A DNA stretch of 46,346 nucleotides. It comes from Candidatus Avelusimicrobium pullicaecorum. GTDB taxonomy: Bacteria > Elusimicrobiota > Elusimicrobia > Elusimicrobiales > Elusimicrobiaceae. The translations under genes were made by a program, and so were the position numbers. The DNA is taken from positions 1 through 46,346 of the forward strand of contig CALUQD010000007.1 of assembly GCA_944322825.1 (NCBI GenBank), written 5' to 3'. The notes beneath the pieces are model-generated. The model saw only the letters and a list, made by a program, of their open reading frames with translations. It had not been told where the DNA came from and did no database searches. This document shows positions 1-8,396 of the stretch, piece by piece (position 1 is the first letter of the stretch; each line of letters begins with the position of its first letter).

Positions 1-9
1 AATAATATC

Positions 10-1455
10 GTGACTACTGAATTTGAACCCGTTATCGGGCTGGAAATACACGTCCAGCTCGCCAGCAAGACCAAACTTTTTTGTTCCTGCCCCAACGGCG
101 TGGGCGAAGATACAAAACCCAACACCGCTATTTGCCCCGTCTGCACGGGCCACCCCGGCGTATTGCCGGTGCTGACCGAAGGCGCCCTGGAATTAGCCGT
201 GCGCGCCGGGCTGAGTATGAATTGCAAAACCAACGAATACTCGTCCTTCTCGCGCAAACATTATTTTTACCCCGATTTGCCCAAAGGCTATCAAATTACC
301 CAGTACGATGAACCCATCAATGGGGCGGGGTCCATTGAAATTACTTTCGGGCCCAAAACGAATTTGCAGAAGAAAAAAATCGGCATTCACCACGCCCACT
401 TGGAAGAAGACGCCAGCAAATCGTCCCACGAGGGCACCTATTCGCTGATTGATTTTAACCGCTCCGGCTGCCCGCTGTTGGAAATCGTGTCGATGCCGGA
501 TTTGCGCTCGCCCGACGAAGCCTACGCGTATTTGACCGAAATCAAACGGTTGATGCGCTGGGTGGGAGCGTCTAACTGCGATATGGAAAAAGGCGAACTG
601 CGCGTGGACGTGAACATTTCCCTGCGCCCGAAAGGACAGGAAAAATTCGGCACGCGGGCGGAAATCAAAAATTTAAACTCGTTTAAAGCCGTGCGCGATG
701 CGCTGAATTACGAAATTGCCCGTCAGACGGAAATTTTAAACGGCGGCGGACAGGTCAAGCAGGAAACACGCCTGTGGGACAAAGAAGAACTCGTCACCAA
801 ACCGATGCGCTCCAAAGAAGACGCATTGGATTACCGCTATTTCCCGGAGCCGGATTTGCCGCCCGTGGTGCTTTCCAACGAATGGCTGGAAGGCGTCAAG
901 TCCCGTATGCCGGAACTGCCGGCCAGCAAGGAAGCGCGCTTTATGAAAGCCGGTTTGTCCGCCTATGACGCCGGCGTGCTGACCAGCTCGCGCGAAATTG
1001 CCGACTATTTCGAAGCCGTCACCCAAAGCGGCAAAGTGTCTTTAAAAACCGCCTCCAACTGGATTCAGACCGACCTGTTGGGTATGCTCAACGCTGAAAA
1101 GAAAGAAATCCAGGATTCGCCCATCCCGGCCGCCCGCTTGGCGGAACTGCTGGAACTGGCGGAAAGCGGCAAAATCAACCGCAAACAGGCGCGCGAAGTG
1201 TTCGACGAAATTTGGAAAACCGGCGAAGCTCCCGCCGCCGTGGTGGAAAAACGCGGTATGGTGCAGGTGAGCGACGAAGGCCAGCTGGAAGCCTGGGCCA
1301 AAGCCGCCATCGACGCCAACCCCAAAGCCGTGGCCGATTTTAAGGCCGGCAACAAGGCCGCCGTCGGCCCGCTGGTGGGCGCGGTGATGAAGATGAGCAA
1401 AGGCAAAGCCAACCCGCGCCTAATCAGCCAATTATTGGGCAAATTGTTGGCGTAA
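10..1455 (+). CDS. gatB: Asp-tRNA(Asn)/Glu-tRNA(Gln) amidotransferase subunit B
   Basis: GatB binds misacylated Glu-tRNA(Gln) or Asp-tRNA(Asn) and, with GatA and GatC, converts it to the correct Gln- or Asn-tRNA in the cytoplasm. The 481-residue product has normal family length. It opens with the GatB cradle signature (VIGLEIHVQL), has the zinc-type cysteines at about 25, 27, 42 and 45 (CSC...CPVC), and ends with the YqeY-like helical tRNA-binding tail (about 330-481). The start is a GTG; only nine bases precede it in the window, so upstream gatA/gatC and the ribosome binding site cannot be judged. A strong terminator follows, so gatB is probably the last gene of its unit. Identification is secure. 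Confidence 0.97.
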   Translation: MTTEFEPVIGLEIHVQLASKTKLFCSCPNGVGEDTKPNTAICPVCTGHPGVLPVLTEGALELAVRAGLSMNCKTNEYSSFSRKHYFYPDLPKGYQITQYDEPINGAGSIEITFGPKTNLQKKKIGIHHAHLEEDASKSSHEGTYSLIDFNRSGCPLLEIVSMPDLRSPDEAYAYLTEIKRLMRWVGASNCDMEKGELRVDVNISLRPKGQEKFGTRAEIKNLNSFKAVRDALNYEIARQTEILNGGGQVKQETRLWDKEELVTKPMRSKEDALDYRYFPEPDLPPVVLSNEWLEGVKSRMPELPASKEARFMKAGLSAYDAGVLTSSREIADYFEAVTQSGKVSLKTASNWIQTDLLGMLNAEKKEIQDSPIPAARLAELLELAESGKINRKQAREVFDEIWKTGEAPAAVVEKRGMVQVSDEGQLEAWAKAAIDANPKAVADFKAGNKAAVGPLVGAVMKMSKGKANPRLISQLLGKLLA

Positions 1456-1473
1456 TTTTGCGGGCGGTTGTGT

Positions 1474-1505
1474 AGCCGGCTCCCTGTAAAGGGGGCCGGC
1501 TTTTT
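1474..1505 (+). terminator. Intrinsic terminator after gatB
   Basis: A ten-base stem GCCGGCTCCC / GGGGGCCGGC with one G-T pair and a TGTAAA loop is followed directly by five T. It lies 19 bases past the gatB stop codon. Confidence 0.9.
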
Positions 1506-1628
1506 ATCGGTTTGCGCCGGGTGCAGCTGACGGATAACAACCCAAAGCGGGTTCTAGTCCAAAAAAATATACCCAAAACCCGCAAAATAGGCTACAATAA
1601 ATTACACATAAGCTAGCGCCCCTTATCA

Positions 1629-1658
1629 TTGACCCAAAGGGCGTAAAGTTGCTATTAT
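1629..1658 (+). promoter_or_regulatory. Promoter of the pal-cpoB-tolB unit
   Basis: TTGACC (1629-1634) and TATTAT (1653-1658) lie 18 bases apart, about 40 bases before the pal start. An equal TATTAT lies three bases further on. It is the best sigma-70-like match in the 190-base gap after the gatB terminator; the rest of that gap shows nothing recognisable. Confidence 0.65.
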
Positions 1659-1697
1659 TATATGTGTAGAAGTAAAAAATCTATAACGGAGAAAGAA

Positions 1698-2207
1698 ATG
1701 AAAAACTTACTCAGAGTAGTTTTAGTGTTGGCCTTGGCCGCCGGCTTGACCGCCTGCAAAAAGAACGTGAAAGATGACGCCAATGCCGATCTGACCGCCG
1801 GTACCGGCACCGAAATGGTGTTGGAAGAAACCACGGTGACGGAATCTATCCCTGCCCAAGAAGTATCTCTTGGTGTGGTGCACTTTGCGTTGGACAAATA
1901 TACCTTGTCCGCCGATGCCCGCAAAATCGTAGAAGCGAACGCCCAAGCGATTAAATCCGCCGGCGACGTGGCTTCCTACAAAGTGACCATCGAAGGCAAC
2001 TGCGACGACAGAGGCACCATCGCTTACAACATTGCGCTCGGTCAAAAAAGAGCCGATGAAGTGAAAGCCTACTATGTGCGCCTCGGCATTCCGGCCGCGA
2101 ACATCACCACCGTTTCTTACGGTGAAGAAAAACCGGTCTGCTACGAAGCCACCCAGTCCTGCTGGGCCAAAAACCGCAGAGCTGACACGTTGCTGAAAGT
2201 CAACTAA
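1698..2207 (+). CDS. pal: Peptidoglycan-associated lipoprotein Pal
   Basis: Pal is an outer-membrane lipoprotein whose OmpA-like domain grips peptidoglycan and partners TolB in the Tol-Pal system, which pulls in the outer membrane during division. The product has 169 residues. The lipobox LTAC puts the acylated cysteine at residue 20, and the OmpA_C domain covers about 55-169. The binding motif reads NCDDRG at 101-106, followed by the N-x-x-L-x-x-x-R-A pattern usual for this fold. An in-frame ATG exists at 1662, but the start at 1698 follows GGAGAAAGAA and alone gives a proper signal peptide. Two extra cysteines (148 and 155) lie in the C-terminal part. cpoB and tolB follow, which supports the name. 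Confidence 0.93.
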   Translation: MKNLLRVVLVLALAAGLTACKKNVKDDANADLTAGTGTEMVLEETTVTESIPAQEVSLGVVHFALDKYTLSADARKIVEANAQAIKSAGDVASYKVTIEGNCDDRGTIAYNIALGQKRADEVKAYYVRLGIPAANITTVSYGEEKPVCYEATQSCWAKNRRADTLLKVN

Positions 2208-2241
2208 TTGATGTTTTGTTAAGAAAGGAGCCCGAATCTCT

Positions 2242-2937
2242 ATGAAAAACGTTACCAAACTTATTTTTATGGCAGGTTCGGGCTTTCTGTTGTCCGGATG
2301 CATTGCCAGCGAACGCGATATGAGCACCTTGAAACTGCAACTGCAGGAATTAAATGCTACTATCGTGCAAATGCAGGCCAACCAGGCCGAACTGGCTGGC
2401 AAGATGGATGAACTCAACCGCAATTTGTCTGTTTCCAACGAAAACCTTTCCCAGGTGGATTCGCAGATTTTTAAACTTTCCGCCAAACTGGACGATTTAA
2501 CCGCTTCCGTACGGCCCGCTTCGGGCGCCGGGGCCGAAACAGCCGCCCAGCCGGCGGCAGCTATGTTGCCTTCGGATTTGTTTGCCGAAGCCAAAAGCCA
2601 TTTGGACAAAGGCGCCTACGAACCGGCCGCGATGGGTTTTAAACTCTATATTTCCAAATACCCCAACAGCGAAAATACGGAACAAGCCTATATGTATATG
2701 GGGGATGCATACATCGCCGCCGGGCAAACCAAACAAGGGGCCATTGCCTACGCTACTTTGCTGCAAAAATTCCCTAAGAGCAAACTGATTCCAGCCGCCC
2801 GGCTGAAATATGCCCTTAGCATTGTGCCGCTGGGAAAAACCGACGAAGCCAAACGCTATTTGTCTTCCGTGGTGCAGGAATTTCCGTCTTCGCCTGAAGC
2901 TAAAACGGCCCAGGCCGAATTAAAGAAATTAAAATAA
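2242..2937 (+). CDS. cpoB: CpoB/YbgF-like Tol-Pal associated TPR lipoprotein
   Basis: The family links outer-membrane constriction to septal peptidoglycan synthesis. The 231-residue product carries a lipobox LSGC (cysteine at 20), a heptad-rich coiled coil at about 25-85, an Ala/Pro-rich linker at about 88-112, and TPR repeats from about 115 to the end (AKSHLDKGAYEPAAMGFKLYISKYPNS...). This is the CpoB layout, except that E. coli CpoB is periplasmic rather than lipidated, so membrane anchoring is a difference here. It sits 34 bases after pal and 28 before tolB. AAGGAG lies about a dozen bases before the start. A generic TPR/BamD-like protein is the alternative, but the neighbours favour CpoB. 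Confidence 0.85.
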   Translation: MKNVTKLIFMAGSGFLLSGCIASERDMSTLKLQLQELNATIVQMQANQAELAGKMDELNRNLSVSNENLSQVDSQIFKLSAKLDDLTASVRPASGAGAETAAQPAAAMLPSDLFAEAKSHLDKGAYEPAAMGFKLYISKYPNSENTEQAYMYMGDAYIAAGQTKQGAIAYATLLQKFPKSKLIPAARLKYALSIVPLGKTDEAKRYLSSVVQEFPSSPEAKTAQAELKKLK

Positions 2938-2965
2938 ATGCGTTTTGCTACGCGTTCACTTTTCC

Positions 2966-4261
2966 ATGAAAAAACTGTTTTCTTTTTTAAGTATTTTGGC
3001 TGTACTGCTTCTTTCCTGCGCCGCTTTTGCCGCGCAGCCTAAAACGGATGTATACATTGGTATTACCTCGGTGGGCAATAAACAGCTGCCTGCTATTGGA
3101 ATGCCGCCTTTTCGGTACGATACCGAAAAAGCCCAATCCGCCGCCGTGCAAGTGCGCGACGTGATGCGCGCCGATTTATTGTTTGCCCGCTATTTCGACG
3201 TTACCGAAGAAGGCCCCGCCTTTGACCCGCAGAAATTAAACGATACGCTGGCCCAATGGGGCCGCGCCCGCGCCACCTATTTGCTGGCGGGGGATATTTC
3301 GTACGCGGCGCCGTATTACACCATTAAAATCTATGTGTATGATATTTCCACCCGGTCCGCTGTTTTTGCCAAAGCGTTTAAAGGTACGGAAAGCAGCCTG
3401 CGGCGGTTGGCGCATATAGCGTCCGACCAGATTGTTTCCGCCTTGGTGGGCAAACGCGGCATTGCGGACACCAAAATCGCTTTTGCCAACAACGCCACCC
3501 GCCACAAAGAAATTTACGTGGTGGATTACGACGGCGAAAACCTCCAAAAGCTGACCAACGACAAAAGCATTTCCATTTTGCCGCGCTGGTCCAAAGACGG
3601 GCGGATTTTCTATACCACTTACAAATATAAAAACCCCGACATCTTCGCCATCGACTTGCGCGCCGGCAAAATCGCCCCGGTGATTATCCGCGGCGGGCTG
3701 TCGCTCATCGGCGGCGTATCGCCCGACGGAAAAGCCCTGGCTTTCACCAGCTCCGGCGGCACCAACCCCAGCATCTATATTTATAATTTGGAAACACACC
3801 AAAAAACCCGGATGACCAATAAGGCCTCGGTGGACGGCTCGCCTTCCTTCTCGCCCGACGGAAAATATATTACGTTCGTTTCCAACCGCGCGGGCAACCC
3901 GCAAATTTATGTGATGGAACTGGCCACCGGCGAAACCCGCCCGTTGACCAAAACGTTTAACTGGTCCGACAGCCCGCAATGGTCCCCCACCGGCGAATGG
4001 ATTGTGTTCTCCGGTCGCGAATCGCCGTACCACCCGATGGATATCTTCCTGGTGGATTTGACGGGCACCCAGCTGCGCCGCTTGACGACGGACGCCGGAT
4101 CTAACGAGGACCCGACTTGGTCCCCGGACGGCCGCTTTATTGCCTTTACCACCACCCGCAACGGCAAACGCCAGCTGTACCTGATGGATATGGACGGCAG
4201 CGCCCCGCACTTGCTGGCGGACTTGAAAGGCGATTCGTTTACGCCGCATTGGAGTTTTTAA
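2966..4261 (+). CDS. tolB: Tol-Pal system beta-propeller protein TolB
   Basis: TolB is the periplasmic partner of Pal and TolA. The product has 432 residues, with a signal peptide ending near AFA (about 23), a TolB N-terminal alpha/beta domain (about 28-150), and a six-bladed propeller of PD40/WD40-like repeats. The repeats carry SPDGK or SPDGR turns (GVSPDGKALAF, SFSPDGKYITF, TWSPDGRFIAF). The start at 2966 gives the signal peptide; the in-frame ATG at 2945 would bury it. No good Shine-Dalgarno sequence precedes it, so translation may be coupled to cpoB. tolQ, tolR and tolA are not in the window. A terminator follows. Confidence 0.95.
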   Translation: MKKLFSFLSILAVLLLSCAAFAAQPKTDVYIGITSVGNKQLPAIGMPPFRYDTEKAQSAAVQVRDVMRADLLFARYFDVTEEGPAFDPQKLNDTLAQWGRARATYLLAGDISYAAPYYTIKIYVYDISTRSAVFAKAFKGTESSLRRLAHIASDQIVSALVGKRGIADTKIAFANNATRHKEIYVVDYDGENLQKLTNDKSISILPRWSKDGRIFYTTYKYKNPDIFAIDLRAGKIAPVIIRGGLSLIGGVSPDGKALAFTSSGGTNPSIYIYNLETHQKTRMTNKASVDGSPSFSPDGKYITFVSNRAGNPQIYVMELATGETRPLTKTFNWSDSPQWSPTGEWIVFSGRESPYHPMDIFLVDLTGTQLRRLTTDAGSNEDPTWSPDGRFIAFTTTRNGKRQLYLMDMDGSAPHLLADLKGDSFTPHWSF

Positions 4262-4278
4262 AAAATCTTTCAGTAAAA

Positions 4279-4306
4279 AGACGGGCTTTTAAGCCCGTCT
4301 TTTTTA
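4279..4306 (+). terminator. Terminator after tolB
   Basis: A nine-base perfect stem GACGGGCTT / AAGCCCGTC with a two-base loop is followed by six T and preceded by five A. It could work in both directions; it lies 20 bases after tolB. Confidence 0.9.
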
Positions 4307-4309
4307 CAT

Positions 4310-4640
4310 CTTCTCCACCAAACCCCGGGTTTTATGTTTCAACGGCTCCTTTTAGAGGAGTTTTGGAATAGCTGCGACGGCCAAGGGACGGTGTTTGGCT
4401 AGGCCCGTGTGCAAGCAACTCGCCTGCGGCATTGTGCTGGCGTAGGAGGTATCCAAATTATCGTAATAATAGCGGGAAACCGCCTCCGCCACCTCTGCGC
4501 GTTTGGGCGGCGCAGAGGGAAACCGACGGCGGCAGGTGTTTTTTGGGGGGGAAGAACGGTTTCGGCCGGAAGTCGTCCATCGTGCAGCCTGTCAGCCAAG
4601 GGGCCGCGCCGTTTCCTTTTATTTCAGCAGCTTTAAGCAA
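4310..4640. other. Non-coding gap between convergent units, function unknown
   Basis: These 330 bases between the tolB terminator and the terminator of the RDD gene have no credible gene: the small open frames lack initiation signals and recognisable domains. The stretch contains a perfect nine-base inverted repeat (CCTCTGCGC / GCGCAGAGG, 4492-4518) and an eight-G run near 4545-4555. I compared it by eye with tmRNA, SRP RNA and RNase P RNA signatures and found none. A small RNA or a decayed gene is possible. Confidence 0.35.
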
Positions 4641-4641
4641 T

Positions 4642-4669
4642 AAAAAAGCCCCGGCGGACCGGGGCTTTT
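4642..4669 (-). terminator. Terminator of the RDD gene
   Basis: The perfect seven-base stem GCCCCGG / CCGGGGC with a four-base loop is followed, on the minus strand, by six T. It lies 15 bases beyond the RDD stop codon. Confidence 0.88.
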
Positions 4670-4684
4670 CATAAACCGTAATTC

Positions 4685-5506
4685 TTAGCGGCAGGGTTCC
4701 ATTCCGATTAGACTGCAGTCGGTGCCGGGGGTTTCTTCACAGCAAACGTCAGCGTATTCATCCGATAAATACAGCGTATAATTGTTGCCGTTTACGTTGA
4801 AGGCTGCCCGGTAGCCGTCCGGCGATATGGAGTAGGTTACCCCGTTTGTCGTATGGGTCCCGTAAGGCAAATCCTGCGCGGCCATCGTTTGCAGGTTGGT
4901 CGCCACCGCAAAAGAATGAAAAAACGGCAGTTGGACAAGCAGGGCGTTAAGCACCATCGCCGCAGCGAATAATCCCACCATCATAAGGCTGATAATCGCA
5001 ATCCACCACGGGTGGGAAGGGGTGGGCGGCATTTCGTCGCCGGGTTGGAACGATTCCGTTACGACATACGTGTCTGCAATGTAGTCGTGCAGGGCGCGTT
5101 TGCGGTTGGTTAAACCGGCGATGATATATCCCATATAAAAAATCATATAAGAAATTATTTTAGCAAAGGTGCGGCCGGAGGCGCGGGCAAAAGTGATGCG
5201 CCCGCCGTCGCGGCCGACCACTTTTATTTTCAGCAGTTGTTTGCCCCAGGTAGCTTGGCGTTTGCCGCTTTCCATCAACGCAAAATACAGCCAGACGGAT
5301 AGCAAAATCAGCACTTGCATCGCTACGATCAACAGCATCAAAAACACTAGGTGAGAGAGGCCTCCGTCCGGGCTTTTTGCGATGCTGTAAATCTGCCACA
5401 ACATCAGCGGCAAGCAGATAATCAGCGGCGGCAGCGTGGCAATAATTGAATCTACAATAAACGCTACGGCGCGTTTCCAAAAACCACCATAAATAGTTTT
5501 ATTCAT
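4685..5506 (-). CDS. RDD family membrane protein
   Basis: RDD proteins are small integral membrane proteins of mostly unknown, sometimes transport-related, function. The 273-residue product starts with the RDD signature (FWKRAVAFIVDSIIATLPP, about 9-27). Hydrophobic segments lie near 15-38, 50-75, 120-140 and 172-195. The middle contains the family's WGKQLLKIKVV and RALHDYIADTYVV motifs. After the last membrane segment comes a polar tail of about 75 residues with four cysteines near the end (VCCEETPGTDC...EPC), not typical of RDD proteins. An SD-like GAGGAG precedes the start. It has its own promoter and terminator. The RDD family is secure; the role is unknown. Confidence 0.85.
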   Translation of the reverse strand: MNKTIYGGFWKRAVAFIVDSIIATLPPLIICLPLMLWQIYSIAKSPDGGLSHLVFLMLLIVAMQVLILLSVWLYFALMESGKRQATWGKQLLKIKVVGRDGGRITFARASGRTFAKIISYMIFYMGYIIAGLTNRKRALHDYIADTYVVTESFQPGDEMPPTPSHPWWIAIISLMMVGLFAAAMVLNALLVQLPFFHSFAVATNLQTMAAQDLPYGTHTTNGVTYSISPDGYRAAFNVNGNNYTLYLSDEYADVCCEETPGTDCSLIGMEPCR

Positions 5507-5543
5507 TTTATTCTCCTCGTTGAAATATCAAAACAACTACCAC

Positions 5544-5549
5544 ATTATA
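5544..5549 (-). promoter_or_regulatory. Probable -10 element of the RDD gene
   Basis: On the minus strand a perfect TATAAT lies about 38 bases before the RDD start. The -35 region 17 bases upstream reads CTTTTT, which is weak. The 105-base gap after tdk also holds a short GC hairpin just past the tdk stop and an AAGC/GCTT hairpin followed by T (around 5570-5585), which may end the tdk transcript. Confidence 0.5.
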
Positions 5550-5611
5550 GCTTATTTGAAGTAGGGAAAAAGCAAGCGCTTTAGTGTACACACCGGCCCC
5601 TAAACGGGGGT

Positions 5612-6181
5612 TTACGGCCGTGGCTTTTTGTAACAACGGCGGCAGCGGGCTTGGTAAGCGTCCGTCGTGCCGACCACAATACGTTTTTTATCTTTGCTGA
5701 TGCGCTGGGTAAAGCTGGCCGGATTGCCGCATTTGGTGCATACGGCCAGGTTTTTGGTGACGTATTCGGCCTTGGCCAACAGGGCGGCGGTCACTTCGAA
5801 CGGTTCAGCCCGGTAATCGGTATCTAGCCCGGCTACAATCACCCGTTTGCCGGCATTGGCCAATTTTTCGCACACGTCCACAATGCCTTTGTCAAAGAAA
5901 TTGATTTCATCAATGGCGATGACCTGGGTGTCTTTTTGGACGAGGGCTAAAATTTCGTCCGATTTTTTTACGCATGTGGCCGCCACTTTGTTTTGGTTGT
6001 GGCTGGTGATGCTGTCTATGCCGTAGCGGGTGTCTATCTTGGAATTAAACAGCTGCACTTTTTGTTTGGCAATCAGTGCCGTGCGTACGCGGCGGATGAG
6101 TTCTTCGGTCTTGCCGGAAAACATACAGCCGCAGATGACTTCTATCCAACCTTGTTTGTGGTAAATGAGCGGATTGGCCAT
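5612..6181 (-). CDS. tdk: Thymidine kinase (type II)
   Basis: Tdk phosphorylates thymidine with ATP in the pyrimidine salvage pathway in the cytosol. The 189-residue product is of normal length. The P-loop GCMFSGKT is at 18-25, the catalytic DE pair (IDEINFF) at 91-92, and a structural zinc site is formed by cysteines 148, 151, 180 and 183 (CTKC...CRRC). The start follows CAGGAG. It is last in the long leftward run that begins at tpiA, 13 bases behind lptD; deoC upstream in the same run also handles deoxynucleosides. Confidence 0.97.
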   Translation of the reverse strand: MANPLIYHKQGWIEVICGCMFSGKTEELIRRVRTALIAKQKVQLFNSKIDTRYGIDSITSHNQNKVAATCVKKSDEILALVQKDTQVIAIDEINFFDKGIVDVCEKLANAGKRVIVAGLDTDYRAEPFEVTAALLAKAEYVTKNLAVCTKCGNPASFTQRISKDKKRIVVGTTDAYQARCRRCYKKPRP

Positions 6182-6194
6182 ATCAAAACTCCTG

Positions 6195-8396
6195 TTACAT
6201 ATCTCTTAAGTCGCCTTGGCTGCGCCAGGGGTACCAATACGTGTCTTCCTGGGTGGTGGCTTGGGCGCGTTTATCGCCGCCGCACAGAATGTTGATGCGG
6301 AAAGCGAATGAAAAATTATCGTTGCGGTCCCGGATGGTAAATTCGGTGCGGGCGTCGTGGAAATCGTACGAAAAGCGGAACAGTTTGTTAAAACCGACCA
6401 CACTGTGCGGTTCAAAGACGGCATCGATTCCCAGGTCGATAAACCATTTGCCGCTGGGCGGGCGGATACCCCACGTGGTGGTGAGGGTATAGCGGTCCGA
6501 ATCGGTTTCGTACAAAGAACCGGGGTCGGTATAATCGGCAAAGTTATTTAATCCCAACCCGATAATTTGGTTTTTGTAGATGAAATTGGACTGGGCGATA
6601 AAGTTGATGTTTTTCTCCTCCAGGTCGTATTGGTCCTGGATGAAAAAGTTAAATAGCCCATCGGAAGAATTATAGCCCCATTCCAGCAGAAGGGGTTCAA
6701 TGCGGCCTTTTAAATGATCCCAATTTTGTTCGTAGCCCAGGCCGGTGTGCAGGTCGTAGGCGTAGTCGGACAAATCAAACCCCGTTTGGAAACGGACATA
6801 GGTGTTAAACGTGGGGCGGTAGTAATTGTTGATGTAGAGGCGGCTGTGTTCCACTCCTTTATCGGGGGAAGTTTGGTCCGATGACAAGGTGCCGGTGGAC
6901 AGACGTTTGGTAAACTGATAGCCAAAGTCCGTCGTGCCTAAAAAAGAATGCGTTTGCAAGTTTAAATCCGTTCCCACACGGGCGACCCAGGCATCTTGGT
7001 TGTTATAGTTTTTATCTGCAAAGGTGACGGTTTGGTCGTAAAAAACCGAGGGAGTAAACGTAAAGAAGCGGCTCATCCGGAAGGATTTTTCCGTCGTCCA
7101 TTTGGCGTGGGCTTGGCGCTGGTAGGGGCCTTCTTCGTTGGGCATATCGTTTTTGTACTGCAGGGTGGAGGTATTGTTAAAATCCACTTCCAGCCGGTTG
7201 GACGTTTTAAGCCACGGGTCGTTAAACGGCAGCAGCATATATTTAATTTCCGGCAAGGTGCGCGTTTCGGCCATAAATTCTTTGCGGTCCATTGCAAAGA
7301 TGTCTTTTTGCTGGTAGCTGACGCGCAAGGTGGAGCGGCGTGTTTGGCGCGAGAGAGAAAAGTTTGTTTCCTGGTCCGGCATAAAAATATACGGGTTGCC
7401 GCGGAAGAAGGTGTCGTAGAAGTACGGGTCGGACACCATACGGAACTGGGTTTGGAATTGGTACAGGGCGCCAGTATCGTTGTTAAAATGGTCCGAGGAG
7501 TCGTACATTTCCCACCAGTAACCGCCTTGTACGCCCCAGCGTTTGGAACTGTTTAAAGAGCGGGTATCGTCGGTATCGGCTTGGTCGTTGATGAAGTAGA
7601 ATTCGCCGCTCCCGCGCAGGGCGGGGGATTCTACCGCCGTCAGCCCGCCGCCAAAGCCAAAGCCGGAGTTAGTATAGTAATCCAAATTCAGTTTAGGGCG
7701 CAGGTTCAGCACCGGTTGGAATACGGTAGAAGTTAAAATGCCAAAACCGGTTTTGTTGCTTTGGGTAAAATCCACGTAAGTCGTCCACGGTTTTTGGGAC
7801 TGCAGAGAGCGCCAAAACAGCGGCAGATAAAAAACCGGGAATCCGTCCAACCGCAGCACCGCGTTGGTGCCGAACACGCGTTTTTTGGGGGAAACCGTCA
7901 GCTTGCCGACGGAAAGCGTATAGTGCGGGTCCGGGTTGTTGCAGCAAGTGATGGTGGCGTTGCGCAGGGTTTCTTTTTGGGAAATGGACGAAATTTCCTG
8001 CGCGCTGAGCACCCGCAGCGGCGGGTATTCGGTGCTGACGTTCTGGGCGGAAAAATCTTTGGTGGTATAGTTTACGGAAATGTTATCCCCTTTCAGTTCG
8101 CCGCCCTGGCCGTCTTTGACGGTCATCGGGCCGACGGAAGTAATGGTGGTGTTGGCTTGGTCCAGGGTGATATTTTCGCCGGTTACGGTGCGGGTTTTGC
8201 CGTCCTTGGTTTTTTGGATAACGGTTACGTCTCCTTCCAGGGAAACCACTTTCGCCTCCGGCTGGAGGGAGGCTTGATTGGAGGTAAAATAAATAAACCC
8301 ATCCTCGTCCGGCGGCGGCAGGGTATTATCGGCCGCCTGGGCCGGGAGGGTACAGCAAAAGAGAGCGGCAACAAGTGCAAGCGAAAATAATTTCAT
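6195..8396 (-). CDS. lptD: LPS-assembly outer-membrane protein LptD
   Basis: LptD is the beta-barrel that inserts LPS into the outer leaflet, with LptE as plug. The 733-residue product has a signal peptide ending near AQA (about 21), an OstA/LptA-like jellyroll (about 40-145: EAKVVSLEGDVTVIQ, ENITLDQ), then the LptD barrel with the typical DGFPVFYLPLFWRS passage and many alternating strands. Cysteines that might form interdomain disulfides are an adjacent pair near 150 and one near the C-terminus, fewer than in E. coli. The gene overlaps the ROK gene by four bases (ATGA). It is separated from the other LPS genes in the window, which form their own operon. Confidence 0.92.
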   Translation of the reverse strand: MKLFSLALVAALFCCTLPAQAADNTLPPPDEDGFIYFTSNQASLQPEAKVVSLEGDVTVIQKTKDGKTRTVTGENITLDQANTTITSVGPMTVKDGQGGELKGDNISVNYTTKDFSAQNVSTEYPPLRVLSAQEISSISQKETLRNATITCCNNPDPHYTLSVGKLTVSPKKRVFGTNAVLRLDGFPVFYLPLFWRSLQSQKPWTTYVDFTQSNKTGFGILTSTVFQPVLNLRPKLNLDYYTNSGFGFGGGLTAVESPALRGSGEFYFINDQADTDDTRSLNSSKRWGVQGGYWWEMYDSSDHFNNDTGALYQFQTQFRMVSDPYFYDTFFRGNPYIFMPDQETNFSLSRQTRRSTLRVSYQQKDIFAMDRKEFMAETRTLPEIKYMLLPFNDPWLKTSNRLEVDFNNTSTLQYKNDMPNEEGPYQRQAHAKWTTEKSFRMSRFFTFTPSVFYDQTVTFADKNYNNQDAWVARVGTDLNLQTHSFLGTTDFGYQFTKRLSTGTLSSDQTSPDKGVEHSRLYINNYYRPTFNTYVRFQTGFDLSDYAYDLHTGLGYEQNWDHLKGRIEPLLLEWGYNSSDGLFNFFIQDQYDLEEKNINFIAQSNFIYKNQIIGLGLNNFADYTDPGSLYETDSDRYTLTTTWGIRPPSGKWFIDLGIDAVFEPHSVVGFNKLFRFSYDFHDARTEFTIRDRNDNFSFAFRINILCGGDKRAQATTQEDTYWYPWRSQGDLRDM

